Origin: Bacteroidales bacterium UBA1725
Lineage (GTDB): Bacteria; Bacteroidota; Bacteroidia; Bacteroidales; UBA932
Assembly: GCA_002315815.1 (NCBI GenBank)
Contig: DCIN01000096.1
Location: 1 to 7,135, forward strand
DNA: 7,135 nucleotides
Reading direction: 5' to 3'
The stretch's first letter is position 1. The number at the start of each line of letters is the position of its first letter. The position numbers and the translations under genes are program-made. The notes beneath the pieces were generated by a model. It did no database searches. It was not told the origin of the DNA and worked only from the letters and a program-made list of their open reading frames with translations. Positions 1-7,082 of this stretch are shown here, piece by piece.

Positions 1-697
1 CGGCATTGTCTCCAACCTTGGATGGGTGGTGGTTTACAAGTATAGAGAGCGAGTCGAAGACAGCAAGAAGTATATCTCTGGTCTGTAGCACATTGCCATT
101 TTCGTCAAAGAGATGTGCAGCCTTTGCACTACGCAGGGTAAGCGTGCTTTTTCTATATAGAAGAGCGCAGTCTATCCCACGCTTGTCAGGAGAATCAAAG
201 TGAACTATGCCGTAACCGAGCTTCCTGAGAGGGGTCAGGCCTATGAGTTTCTTCAGCACGTCAGCATCTTCCACTTCTGCAAGACCAATGATATCCGGGA
301 GTCTTCCTCCCCGGGAATCAGCAATCTTGAAAATGATTTTGACGACGGCATTGCATTTGGTCTCGAACCGCCGACGATTCCAGTGCCTCGATTCTTCAAA
401 GCCATTGCCGGGGTTGAAGAAATTCTCTATATTCCAGAATACAACAAGGAGTGAATCCGAAACTGAGCCAGAGCCCGAATCAGACAAGAGAGCAGGTCCC
501 GAATCAGACAAGAGAGCAGGTCCCGAACCGGACAAAGAATCAAAGTCCCGACCGGACAAGGAATCAGAGTCCTGACCTGACAAGAAACAAGCTTCTGAAC
601 CGGACAAAGAACTTTTCGCGGAGACAGTTTCTGCTGCGGATGTGAAGGAAAAGAAAAAAAGCGCAATGAGAAGAAGTGCATTCATAGTTCGTTTCAT
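1..697 (-). CDS. Secreted endonuclease/exonuclease/phosphatase (EEP) family protein, 3' end outside window
   Basis: The 232 visible residues run off the left edge. The start ATG at 697 (MKRTMNALLL) opens a signal peptide: basic residues, a Leu/Phe-rich core and small residues near 20-27, with no lipobox Cys. An alternative ATG at 685 would keep the hydrophobic core but lose the basic residues. Residues about 31-86 are a Ser/Leu/Gly/Asp octapeptide repeat linker. The EEP fold starts at about residue 83 with FWNIENFF (N89, and E91 as a likely metal ligand), then DIIGLAEVE (139-143 region, second acidic metal site), SPDKRGIDCALLYR (about 173-186) and NHHPSK (222-227), the equivalent of the usual NHWPS motif. 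From family knowledge these are Mg-dependent phosphodiesterases or nucleases; the substrate is unknown here. The export signal suggests periplasmic or surface action. Related Bacteroidales proteins are roughly 340-370 residues by recollection, so about a third is missing. It is transcribed divergently from ychF. Confidence 0.88.
   Translation of the reverse strand, partial: MKRTMNALLLIALFFFSFTSAAETVSAKSSLSGSEACFLSGQDSDSLSGRDFDSLSGSGPALLSDSGPALLSDSGSGSVSDSLLVVFWNIENFFNPGNGFEESRHWNRRRFETKCNAVVKIIFKIADSRGGRLPDIIGLAEVEDADVLKKLIGLTPLRKLGYGIVHFDSPDKRGIDCALLYRKSTLTLRSAKAAHLFDENGNVLQTRDILLAVFDSLSILVNHHPSKVGDNA
440..607 (-). repeat. 24-bp tandem repeat encoding octapeptide LS(G/D)xxxxx units
   Basis: Read on the minus strand, six in-frame 24-nt units start at 607, 583, 559, 535, 511 and 487, each beginning TTGTC. 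A seventh, degenerate unit (GTTTCGGATTC...) covers 463-440. The units encode LSGSEACF, LSGQDSDS, LSGRDFDS, LSGSGPAL, LSDSGPAL and LSDSGSGS, then VSDSLLVV. The fourth and fifth units differ at only two bases, which suggests recent duplication. Unit length is a multiple of three, so copy-number change would leave the reading frame intact. The array lies between the signal peptide and the catalytic domain and probably forms a flexible linker. Confidence 0.9.
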
Positions 698-711
698 AAC
701 GGCAAGATAGA

Positions 712-719
712 CAAAAATA
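712..719 (-). promoter_or_regulatory. Candidate Bacteroides-type -7 box for the EEP gene
   Basis: The minus strand reads TATTTTTG, a match to TAnnTTTG, 14 nt before the ATG at 697. This would leave a very short leader. A TTG lies upstream at 733-735, but its 13-nt spacing is shorter than the usual 19-21, so the -33 part is not convincing. Confidence 0.35.
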
Positions 720-764
720 GTGTTCTAATGAACAACTTTTCGGAGCGAAGCGACTCAGGGGAGT

Positions 765-786
765 TTGAGGGGGTCCGCCCACTCAA
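765..786. repeat. Intergenic GC-rich hairpin
   Basis: The left arm TTGAGGGGG (765-773) pairs with CCCACTCAA (778-786) around the loop TCCG. The stem is 9 bp with one G/A mismatch at 770/781. It follows a G-rich stretch that includes GCGAAGC (745-751), a heptamer known to form a very stable DNA mini-hairpin. There is no T-tract after either arm, so it is not a canonical intrinsic terminator. It may be part of a dispersed intergenic repeat; that is inference. Confidence 0.55.
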
Positions 787-794
787 TGAATAAC

Positions 795-855
795 ATAACA
801 TATTTTGCAAGCAGTTCACCAGACATTGGGGTGCAGTACCTGCAAAATATGTTAT
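795..855. repeat. Perfect 15-bp inverted repeat at the ychF promoter
   Basis: The left arm ATAACATATTTTGCA (795-809) is the exact reverse complement of 841-855 (TGCAAAATATGTTAT), with a 31-nt spacer. A small inner pairing, CACC (817-820) with GGTG (830-833), extends the symmetry. The right arm overlaps the first three bases of the candidate ychF -7 box at 853-860. Possible roles are a protein-binding operator, a cruciform-forming site or the remnant of a small repeat element. The sequence does not decide between these. Confidence 0.85.
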
Positions 856-860
856 CTTTG
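853..860 (+). promoter_or_regulatory. Candidate -7 box for ychF
   Basis: TATCTTTG matches the Bacteroidota -7 consensus TAnnTTTG and lies 25 nt before the ychF ATG, giving a leader of about 20 nt. The nearest upstream TTG (826-828) is 24 nt away, somewhat farther than usual for a -33 element. This promoter would drive ychF and probably the two genes after it. Confidence 0.55.
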
Positions 861-885
861 CACGTTTCAACACGAAAAAGAAAAT

Positions 886-1986
886 ATGTCTCTCAAATGC
901 GGTATTGTCGGACTTCCGAATGTCGGCAAGTCGACTCTCTTCAACTGTATCAGTTCCGGTAAGGCTCAGAGCGCCAATTTCCCTTTCTGCACCATAGAAC
1001 CCAATCTCGGGTCGACCAATGTACCCGACAAGAGGCTGGAAGTCCTGTCCGATATCTGCAAGCCACAGAGAACCATCCCGGCCACAGTGGACATTGTGGA
1101 CATTGCCGGCCTTGTCAAGGGAGCAAGCAAAGGTGAGGGCTTGGGCAATCAGTTCCTCGCCAATATTCGTGAATGCGATGCCATTCTGCACGTACTCCGC
1201 TGTTTCGACGACGGAAACGTGGTTCACGTGGACGGAAACGTGGATCCGGTAAGGGATAAGGAAGTAGTGGATACCGAGTTGCAGCTCAAGGATCTGGAAA
1301 CTGTCGAAGCCCGGTTCGCAAAGGCGGAAAAAGCCGGGAAGGCCGGAGACAAGGAGGCGAAAAAACTCGCTGACCTGCTCGGACGCTACCGTACAGCCCT
1401 GCTGGAAGGCAGGTCTTGCCGGAGCGTCGCCCTGATCAACGAAGACGAGGCGGCTATTGCTCACGACCTGTTCCTGCTAACAAACAAACCTGTGATGTAT
1501 GTATGCAACGTTGACGATGCTTCTGCTCTGAACGGCAATGCCTATGTGGAAGCCGTACGCGAAGCCGTCAAGGACGAGAATGCCGAAATCCTGACTATAT
1601 CCGCCAGAACAGAATCGGAAATAGCCGAAATGGAGGACTATGATGACAGGCAGATGTTTCTGGAGGAGATGGGACTGGAGGAATCCGGAGTGGTACGTCT
1701 CATTCAGGGCGCATACCATCTTCTGGGACTCCAGACCTTCTTCACCGCCGGATCCGATGAGTGCCGTGCCTGGACAATACACAAGGGAGACAAGGCACCA
1801 CGTGCCGCAGGAGTGATACACACAGATTTCGAGAAGGGCTTCATACGCGCAGAAGTCATCAAGTACGATGACTTTGTCAGCCTCAAGACAGAATCTGCCG
1901 TGCGTGCCGCAGGCAAAATGGGAATCGAAGGCAAGGAATATATAGTGCAGGACGGAGACATAATGCATTTCCTCTTCAACGTATAG
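886..1986 (+). CDS. ychF: Redox-regulated ATPase/GTPase YchF (OLA1 family)
   Basis: The protein is 366 residues, close to the 363 of E. coli YchF, and full length. The Walker A/G1 motif GLPNVGKST is at 9-17, the G2 region with FCTIEPN at 34-40, G3 DIAGL at 72-76, followed by the family signature VKGASKGEG. A helical insertion spans about 125-200. The G4 position is NVDD at 208-211, where the family normally has NxxE, the change that favours ATP over GTP. G5-like SAR is at 239-241. The C-terminal TGS domain (about 283-366) includes AWTIHKGD, HTDFEKGFIRAEV and YIVQDGDIMHF. From family knowledge it is a cytosolic ribosome-binding nucleotidase linked to translation and stress responses. I chose the ATG at 886 rather than the in-frame one at 805: homologues begin at MSLKCGIVG, and 805 lies upstream of the -7 box inside the inverted repeat. 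The CpXC gene starts 8 nt after its stop. Confidence 0.97.
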   Translation: MSLKCGIVGLPNVGKSTLFNCISSGKAQSANFPFCTIEPNLGSTNVPDKRLEVLSDICKPQRTIPATVDIVDIAGLVKGASKGEGLGNQFLANIRECDAILHVLRCFDDGNVVHVDGNVDPVRDKEVVDTELQLKDLETVEARFAKAEKAGKAGDKEAKKLADLLGRYRTALLEGRSCRSVALINEDEAAIAHDLFLLTNKPVMYVCNVDDASALNGNAYVEAVREAVKDENAEILTISARTESEIAEMEDYDDRQMFLEEMGLEESGVVRLIQGAYHLLGLQTFFTAGSDECRAWTIHKGDKAPRAAGVIHTDFEKGFIRAEVIKYDDFVSLKTESAVRAAGKMGIEGKEYIVQDGDIMHFLFNV

Positions 1987-1994
1987 CGACACCG

Positions 1995-2588
1995 ATGGCT
2001 ACAAGACTGGAAAAGGTCGTCTGCACCCGTTGCGCTCATATTCACGAAATTACGGCCTACCCGCGAATCGATGTCATACGGGAACCTGAACTCAAGGAGA
2101 AACTCCTGAACGGAGAACTTCTCACCTGGCAGTGTCCCGTCTGTACTTGCACCAATCTGGCCCGTTATCCACTTGTATATCTGGACAGTGCACAGAAACT
2201 ACTGCTTATTTTGAGCGAAGCCGTCCTTTCTGTAGAATCCTGCCCTGAGGGTTATCTGGCCCGTCAGGTGGAAACGGTTGGGGAACTGCTGGAAAAAATC
2301 AAGATTTTTGACTCCGGACTGGATGACATCGTCATCGAGATATGTAAGTACGTCACCTTGCAGGAACTTGGCAAAAACGTGGAACTCAAATTTCTGAAGA
2401 CAGACGGAGCAGATTCATCAATGACCTTCACCTACCCTTGGGACGGAAAAATGGAGATGCTGGAAGTCGGCTTCAACGTTTATGAAGACTGCGCCGGCAT
2501 ACTGCACCGCAATCCGGCAATGCTCAATAGTCTGAGCGCCCTGCCTCGAATAGACCGCAACTGGCTCGGTCAATGGATCAGCGGATAA
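1995..2588 (+). CDS. CpXC domain-containing protein of unknown function
   Basis: The 197-residue protein has no signal peptide or membrane segment and is probably cytosolic. It shows a CxxC pair at 10-13 (CTRC) and a CPVCTC cluster at 47-52, after WQ. This is the arrangement that defines the CpXC domain (PF14353) and suggests a zinc ribbon. The segments YLDSAQKLLLI (62-72), RQVETVGELLEKIKIFDSGLDD (90-111) and IEICKYVTL (114-122) also fit my recollection of the family. C52, C83, C117 and C166 are extra cysteines. The last 60 residues are less distinctive. No biochemical function is established for the family that I can name. The ATG lies 8 nt after the ychF stop, so co-transcription with ychF is likely. 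Whether the pairing reflects a shared job in translation or redox sensing is speculation. Confidence 0.82.
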   Translation: MATRLEKVVCTRCAHIHEITAYPRIDVIREPELKEKLLNGELLTWQCPVCTCTNLARYPLVYLDSAQKLLLILSEAVLSVESCPEGYLARQVETVGELLEKIKIFDSGLDDIVIEICKYVTLQELGKNVELKFLKTDGADSSMTFTYPWDGKMEMLEVGFNVYEDCAGILHRNPAMLNSLSALPRIDRNWLGQWISG

Positions 2589-2614
2589 TCAAAACCAAGT
2601 AAAATACATAAAAA

Positions 2615-3661
2615 ATGCTGCATTTTGACAGTGACTATATGAGAGGGGCTCATCCGGAGGTGATGCGCCGCATTATGGAATGCAATCTTGAACAGACTCC
2701 CGGCTACGGCTCCGATGAATATACCGCAAGAGCATCGGCACTCATTCTCGAAGCCTGCGGCCTCGAAGAGAAAGAATCCAAAGTGGTGTTCCTTGTAGGG
2801 GGAACTCAGACCAACGCCACAATCATCGACTCCTTTATTCCACGTCGTATGGGTGTATTGTGCACTACTACAGCCCACATCAATGTGCACGAGGCCGGAG
2901 CAGTGGAATACACAGGGCACAAGGTGCTGACACTCCCCTCCCACGAAGGTAAACTCTCTGCCGATGACGTTCGCAGATATGTGTCAGAATTCTATGCCGA
3001 TGACAGTTGTAAGCATATGGTGGCTCCCGGTATGGCCTACATATCATATCCCACCGAACTCGGCACTCTGTATTCCCGTAGCGAACTTGAGGACCTGTCC
3101 TTGGTATGCCACGAAAACGGAATGATTCTTTATCTTGACGGAGCACGGCTCGGCTACGGTCTGGCATCCGATGCCTGTGACCTGACTATGAAGGACATTG
3201 CAAGTCTGTGTGACGTGTTCTATTTTGGCGGCACCAAATGCGGAACACTGTTCGGGGAGGCAGTGGTCGTGAAAGAAGCCTCAAGATGGAAGAACTCCAT
3301 AACCGAGGTCAAACAGCACGGTGCTCTGCTCGCAAAGGGCAGGCTGCTCGGACTCCAGTTCGCCACTCTGTTCACCGACGGGCTTTATTTGAAGATTTCC
3401 CGCAATGCCGTGGAAAAAGCTATGAAACTGCGCGAAGGCTTCCTCGCTGCCGGCATTAAACTATATATGGACTCTCCGACTAACCAGCAGTTCTTCATAT
3501 TGCCCAACGAGCTGTTGGATGTCCTGATGCAGAAAGCCAGTTTTGAGTTGTGGGGGCCGCGCGCAGAGACACAGACTCCCGTGCGCTTTGTAACAGACTG
3601 GGCCACAAGTGATGAAGAAATCAATAATCTTCTTTCTGCCCTATATGGATTTTTCCGTTGA
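2615..3661 (+). CDS. Low-specificity L-threonine aldolase family protein (PLP-dependent beta-eliminating lyase fold)
   Basis: The 348-residue protein matches the fold-type I threonine aldolase family (PF01212) in length and motifs. It opens with FDSDYMRGAHPEV, and the phosphate-binding GGTQTNA is at 62-68. AHINVHEAGA (87-96) holds H88, the likely ring-stacking histidine, and E93. ISYPTELGTLYS is at 143-154 and YLDGARLG at 173-180, with D175 facing the pyridine nitrogen and R178. The Schiff-base lysine is K208 in FGGTKCG. Family members cleave L-threonine or L-allo-threonine to glycine and acetaldehyde in the cytosol; other beta-hydroxy amino acids are also accepted. Some relatives are tryptophanase/tyrosine phenol-lyase-like or unassigned, so the substrate is inferred. 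The ATG follows an A-rich 26-nt gap with no recognisable promoter, so it probably belongs to the ychF operon. No clear terminator follows before the next promoter. Confidence 0.9.
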   Translation: MLHFDSDYMRGAHPEVMRRIMECNLEQTPGYGSDEYTARASALILEACGLEEKESKVVFLVGGTQTNATIIDSFIPRRMGVLCTTTAHINVHEAGAVEYTGHKVLTLPSHEGKLSADDVRRYVSEFYADDSCKHMVAPGMAYISYPTELGTLYSRSELEDLSLVCHENGMILYLDGARLGYGLASDACDLTMKDIASLCDVFYFGGTKCGTLFGEAVVVKEASRWKNSITEVKQHGALLAKGRLLGLQFATLFTDGLYLKISRNAVEKAMKLREGFLAAGIKLYMDSPTNQQFFILPNELLDVLMQKASFELWGPRAETQTPVRFVTDWATSDEEINNLLSALYGFFR

Positions 3662-3668
3662 TTTTTTA

Positions 3669-3676
3669 TACCTTTG
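3669..3676 (+). promoter_or_regulatory. -7 box of the Oar-like receptor gene
   Basis: TACCTTTG is an exact TAnnTTTG match 39 nt before the receptor ATG and 7 nt after the aldolase stop. It predicts a leader of about 30 nt, normal for Bacteroidota. No well-placed TTG -33 element is visible; that region falls in the last codons of the aldolase gene. The box helps rule out the in-frame upstream ATG at 3674, which would sit inside the promoter. Confidence 0.65.
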
Positions 3677-3715
3677 CGCCGCGAAAGTGTACCCTATTTT
3701 ATTCTCTATATTTTT

Positions 3716-6700
3716 ATGAAAAAAATGTTCAAAGTATTGGCATTGTCACTCCTGACATTGTCACTTTCTTTGTCTGCCTTCGCGCAGGTCACCACTTCTT
3801 CCATCGCCGGTCGTGTCAGCGATGCCACCGGATCCGTAGCAGGTGCTCCGGTCATCGCCACCCACACTCCGACTGGTACCACTTATTACTCTGTCACAGA
3901 TTCTGAAGGACAGTATCGCCTCAACGGCATCACAGCCGGTGGCCCTTACACAGTGAAGGTTGAAATGCTCGGTTATCGGGTAGTTTCCATCAAGGACGTT
4001 TACGCTCCTCTGGCCGAGACCATTCTCATCGATGCCAAACTTGAAGAGGAATCACTCGACCTCGAAGGTGCTTCAATCATTGCCGATTCATCAGAAAGCG
4101 GAATGAATATTCGCCGCAGCGGTGCCGGCACAAGCATCAGTCACAAGAAAATAGAGTCAATGCCTACTGCCACCCGCAGTATGAATGATATTATGAGCCT
4201 CACTCCCCAGGCTTCCACCACCACCAGCGGATTCGCAGTCGGCGGCGGTAACTACCGCGGTTCTTCAGTAACCGTCGACGGTGCCGCTTTCAACAACGCG
4301 TTCGGTATTGGTAGCAACCTTCCCGCAGGCGGCTCTCCTATATCTCTTGACGCCATTGAGCAGATGAGTGTCAACATCACTCCTTTCGACGTTCGTCAGA
4401 GCGGCTTCCAGGGAGGCGCAATCAACGCAGTCACCAAGTCCGGTAGCAACCAGTTCAGCGCATCCGCATACAACCGCTACACTTCAGAGAAACTCCGTGG
4501 TGCCAAGGTTGCAGGAGTTGACATCGCCAACACCAAGACTCTCAACAACACCGTCGGCTTTACAGTAGGAGGCCCCATCATCAAGAACAAGCTCTTCTTC
4601 TTCGTCAACGCGGAATATACTTTCGACGAGACTCCCGGTTCCAGCAGACTTGCCCGTACCTCCGCAACTCAGCAATGGGGTGCAGACCAGTCCTACAACC
4701 GTCCTCTTGCAGCCGATCTGGATGCAATGAAGACATTCCTCGCAAACAAGTTCAACTACGATCCCGGACGTTATCAGGGATATTCACTCAACACCCCCGA
4801 CTACAAGATTCTCGCCCGCATTGACTGGAATATCAACGACAACAACAAGTTCAACGTCAGATTCAGCCATACCCACACCTTCGGTTCCAACTCTCCGAGC
4901 TCCTCTATGTCCCCTATCGGAGGCACCAACTCCAAGTTCGGTGACAACAACTACATCAGCTTCAACCGCTACTCAGCAGGACGCCAGTCCGAGTACGCAA
5001 TGTATTTCGAGGCAGCCCGCTATTATCAGGAACAGAACTTCACATCAGTGGCAGCAGAACTCAACAGCCGCTTCGCTGATGGCAAGGCCAACAATATGTT
5101 CCGTCTGACCTGGTCACATCAGAACGAGCCCCGCTCCTATGAAGGTTCCTTCTTCCCCACCGTCGATATCCTCAGCAATGACGGAGTAAGCGGAACTGAT
5201 ACATACGGAATCTACACCACAATCGGTATCGATCCCTTCACATACGGAAACCTCCGCGATGTACAGACTATTACAGCCACTGACGAATTCACCTACAATA
5301 TAGGCAAGCACAACCTCATCGCCGGAGCCCAGTTCGAATGGAACCGTGCAAAGAACGGTTATATGCAGGGTGGTGCCGGATGGTACATATATGAATCCTG
5401 GGATGCATTCAAGGCCGACGTGGAGAATCCTTCCGCCAGCACAGGTCCCGCAGCATTTATGATCACCCACGCAAATCTCGATGATCCCACTTCTCAGACC
5501 TTCCCTGCATTCGACTACAGCCAGGCTTCTGTCTATGCTCAGGATGAAATCACCCTCAGCGACTACTTCAAGCTCACTGCAGGTCTCCGTCTCGAGATGC
5601 CTTTCATCACCATCCCTACCGACAACTACAACAAGGACTTTGCAGCCGTAGCGGCAGCCAATCCCAACTCCAGCTTCGCCGGTCTCAGCACTGCTGATGT
5701 TCCCGCCGCACGCGTAAGCTTCTCACCCCGCATCGGATTCAACTGGGATGTTCTCAAAGACCGCAGCCTCATCGTTCGCGGCGGCAGCGGAATCTACACC
5801 GGACGCATCCCCAACGTATGGCTCGTATCTGCTATCGGCAACTCCAACTGCCTGCAGTATCAGTATATCAACAAGAACGTGATGGCAGGCGGCACCAACA
5901 CTTCAGGAATCCACTTCCATCAGGACAGAGCAGAGGTCATCAACCAGCTCTACAGCGGCACCAAGTTCACAAAGAAGGACCTCCCCGCTCCTACAACCAC
6001 CACCATTCTCGCAAAAGACCTCAAGATGCCTTCAAGCTGGAAATCTTCACTCGCTGTTGACGCCAAGCTTCCCGGAGACATCAAGGCCACACTCGAAGGA
6101 ATCTACAGCACAAACTTCAACGAGGTTTATGCAACCCCTCTCGGATATAAGGTCAACGGAACCGTTAAGCTTCCCGGAGAGCCCAATACTCGTGAAAAAT
6201 GGGTTTCCGAAGGTATCAAGAACAGCACCGGCTCCACAATGGGCGGCTACTATGTGAACAACACTTCGCTCAAGGGCAACTACTATTCTGTTTCCCTGCA
6301 GCTTTCCAAGAGCTTCGGCTTCGGTCTAGACCTTATGGCAGCCTACACCCGCAGCGGCGCGAAGAGCGTATCTGACGGAAACGGCGATCAGGTTTCTGAG
6401 TTCGCAAACACCTATACACTCAACGGAAGCAGCAGCCCCTGCCTCGGCTATGCAAACTATGTTTCCCCCAACCGTGTGATTGCAAGCGCATCCTACACCA
6501 TCAACGAGGGCAAACATACAGCCACCAAGCTCAGCGCCTTCTATGAGGGTTACAACATCGGATTCATCAGCTCATACTCATATTCCAGAGTTTCTTACCT
6601 GATGACAAACGTCAGCGGAGGTGCCAATTCAGCTTCACAGCTGCTTTACATCCCTACCGACAGCGAACTTGCCGATATGCCTTTCGCATCTGCTGACAAC

Positions 6701-7054
6701 AAGGCTGCATACAAGAACTTCCTGGCTTCTGACAAATACCTCAGCAAGCATCGCGGAGAGTATTCAAAGAGAAACGGCGCTCTTGCTCCCTGGCTCAACA
6801 GAATCAACTTCCGTGTGGCTCAGGAATTCTATTTCAACATAGCAGACCGCAAGCAGACCGTAGAGGTTGGTCTTGACATCAACAACATCGGCAACCTCCT
6901 CAACAGCAACTGGGGTGTTTACAAGCAGCTCAGCAGCAACCAGATTCTCAGCTACGACGGCACCAATTACACTTTCACGGAGCCTGTTTGGAAGAACTAC
7001 GCTGCTCTTTCATCCACCTGGCAGATGCTTCTGGGCGTACGCTACTACTTCTAG
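3716..7054 (+). CDS. Oar-like TonB-dependent outer-membrane receptor with carboxypeptidase-regulatory-like domain
   Basis: The protein has 1112 residues. A signal peptide (MKKMFKVLAL then a Leu/Ser core) ends at AFAQ, about residue 24. Residues about 27-115 form a carboxypeptidase-regulatory-like beta-sandwich (SIAGRVSDATGSVAGAPV, then TDSEGQYRLNGI and LGYRVV). The TonB plug follows at about 130-255, with NDIMSLTPQAS, YRGSSVTVDGA and the Oar-type hallmark ITPFDVRQSGFQGGAINAV (221-239). The rest is an aromatic-rich beta-barrel ending in LGVRYYF, with the C-terminal Phe typical of outer-membrane proteins. It should bind or transport an unknown substrate using TonB/ExbBD energy; Myxococcus Oar is tied to protease export. 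No SusD gene follows before the terminator, so it is not a standard SusCD pair. Codons favour C-ending choices (AAC, ATC, CTC, GAC) plus AAG and CAG, suggesting strong expression. The start at 3716 is chosen over 3674 because the signal peptide begins there and a -7 box lies upstream. Confidence 0.93.
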   Translation: MKKMFKVLALSLLTLSLSLSAFAQVTTSSIAGRVSDATGSVAGAPVIATHTPTGTTYYSVTDSEGQYRLNGITAGGPYTVKVEMLGYRVVSIKDVYAPLAETILIDAKLEEESLDLEGASIIADSSESGMNIRRSGAGTSISHKKIESMPTATRSMNDIMSLTPQASTTTSGFAVGGGNYRGSSVTVDGAAFNNAFGIGSNLPAGGSPISLDAIEQMSVNITPFDVRQSGFQGGAINAVTKSGSNQFSASAYNRYTSEKLRGAKVAGVDIANTKTLNNTVGFTVGGPIIKNKLFFFVNAEYTFDETPGSSRLARTSATQQWGADQSYNRPLAADLDAMKTFLANKFNYDPGRYQGYSLNTPDYKILARIDWNINDNNKFNVRFSHTHTFGSNSPSSSMSPIGGTNSKFGDNNYISFNRYSAGRQSEYAMYFEAARYYQEQNFTSVAAELNSRFADGKANNMFRLTWSHQNEPRSYEGSFFPTVDILSNDGVSGTDTYGIYTTIGIDPFTYGNLRDVQTITATDEFTYNIGKHNLIAGAQFEWNRAKNGYMQGGAGWYIYESWDAFKADVENPSASTGPAAFMITHANLDDPTSQTFPAFDYSQASVYAQDEITLSDYFKLTAGLRLEMPFITIPTDNYNKDFAAVAAANPNSSFAGLSTADVPAARVSFSPRIGFNWDVLKDRSLIVRGGSGIYTGRIPNVWLVSAIGNSNCLQYQYINKNVMAGGTNTSGIHFHQDRAEVINQLYSGTKFTKKDLPAPTTTTILAKDLKMPSSWKSSLAVDAKLPGDIKATLEGIYSTNFNEVYATPLGYKVNGTVKLPGEPNTREKWVSEGIKNSTGSTMGGYYVNNTSLKGNYYSVSLQLSKSFGFGLDLMAAYTRSGAKSVSDGNGDQVSEFANTYTLNGSSSPCLGYANYVSPNRVIASASYTINEGKHTATKLSAFYEGYNIGFISSYSYSRVSYLMTNVSGGANSASQLLYIPTDSELADMPFASADNKAAYKNFLASDKYLSKHRGEYSKRNGALAPWLNRINFRVAQEFYFNIADRKQTVEVGLDINNIGNLLNSNWGVYKQLSSNQILSYDGTNYTFTEPVWKNYAALSSTWQMLLGVRYYF

Positions 7055-7082
7055 ACCATATCATCAATATCGTTATATGAAG

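Larger units (their letters stand above)
698..885. other. Divergent intergenic region between the EEP gene and ychF
   Basis: This 188-nt spacer has no supported gene. It holds a candidate promoter for each flanking gene, a GC-rich hairpin (765-786) in a segment unlike its A/T-rich surroundings, and a 15-bp inverted repeat (795-809 with 841-855). Short frames crossing it lack family resemblance and are treated as chance. Confidence 0.8.

Noticed and set aside
464..607. The repeated units considered as a CRISPR array
   Set aside because: Units are contiguous 24-mers with no unique spacers, they are in frame within a protein, and no cas gene is present.
427..681. Open frames on both strands over the 24-bp repeats (427-681 minus; 451-645 and 243-575 plus)
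   Set aside because: Tandem repeats of 24 bp stay open in several frames. Only the minus-strand frame starting at 697 joins a signal peptide to a recognisable EEP domain.
795..855. The 15-bp inverted repeat considered as an invertible promoter switch
   Set aside because: The 31-bp spacer is far shorter than known Bacteroides invertible promoters, most of the -7 box lies outside the arms so inversion would not remove it, and no invertase gene is in the window.
805..885. Upstream in-frame start adding 27 residues to YchF
   Set aside because: The extension overlaps the inverted repeat and the -7 box and has no match in the family, which begins at MSLKCGIVG.
694..1464. A 256-codon open frame on the minus strand, antisense to ychF
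   Set aside because: It lies almost wholly opposite the well-supported ychF gene, has no recognisable domain and arises from the codon bias of the real gene.
3674..3715. Upstream in-frame start adding 14 residues to the receptor
   Set aside because: This ATG lies within the -7 box, and it would put a non-signal sequence ahead of a typical MKK signal peptide.
5114..5470. 118-codon minus-strand frame inside the receptor gene
   Set aside because: It is a shadow of the biased codons of the receptor, with no promoter or recognisable domain. The same applies to minus-strand frames at 1477-1992 and 2570-2944.
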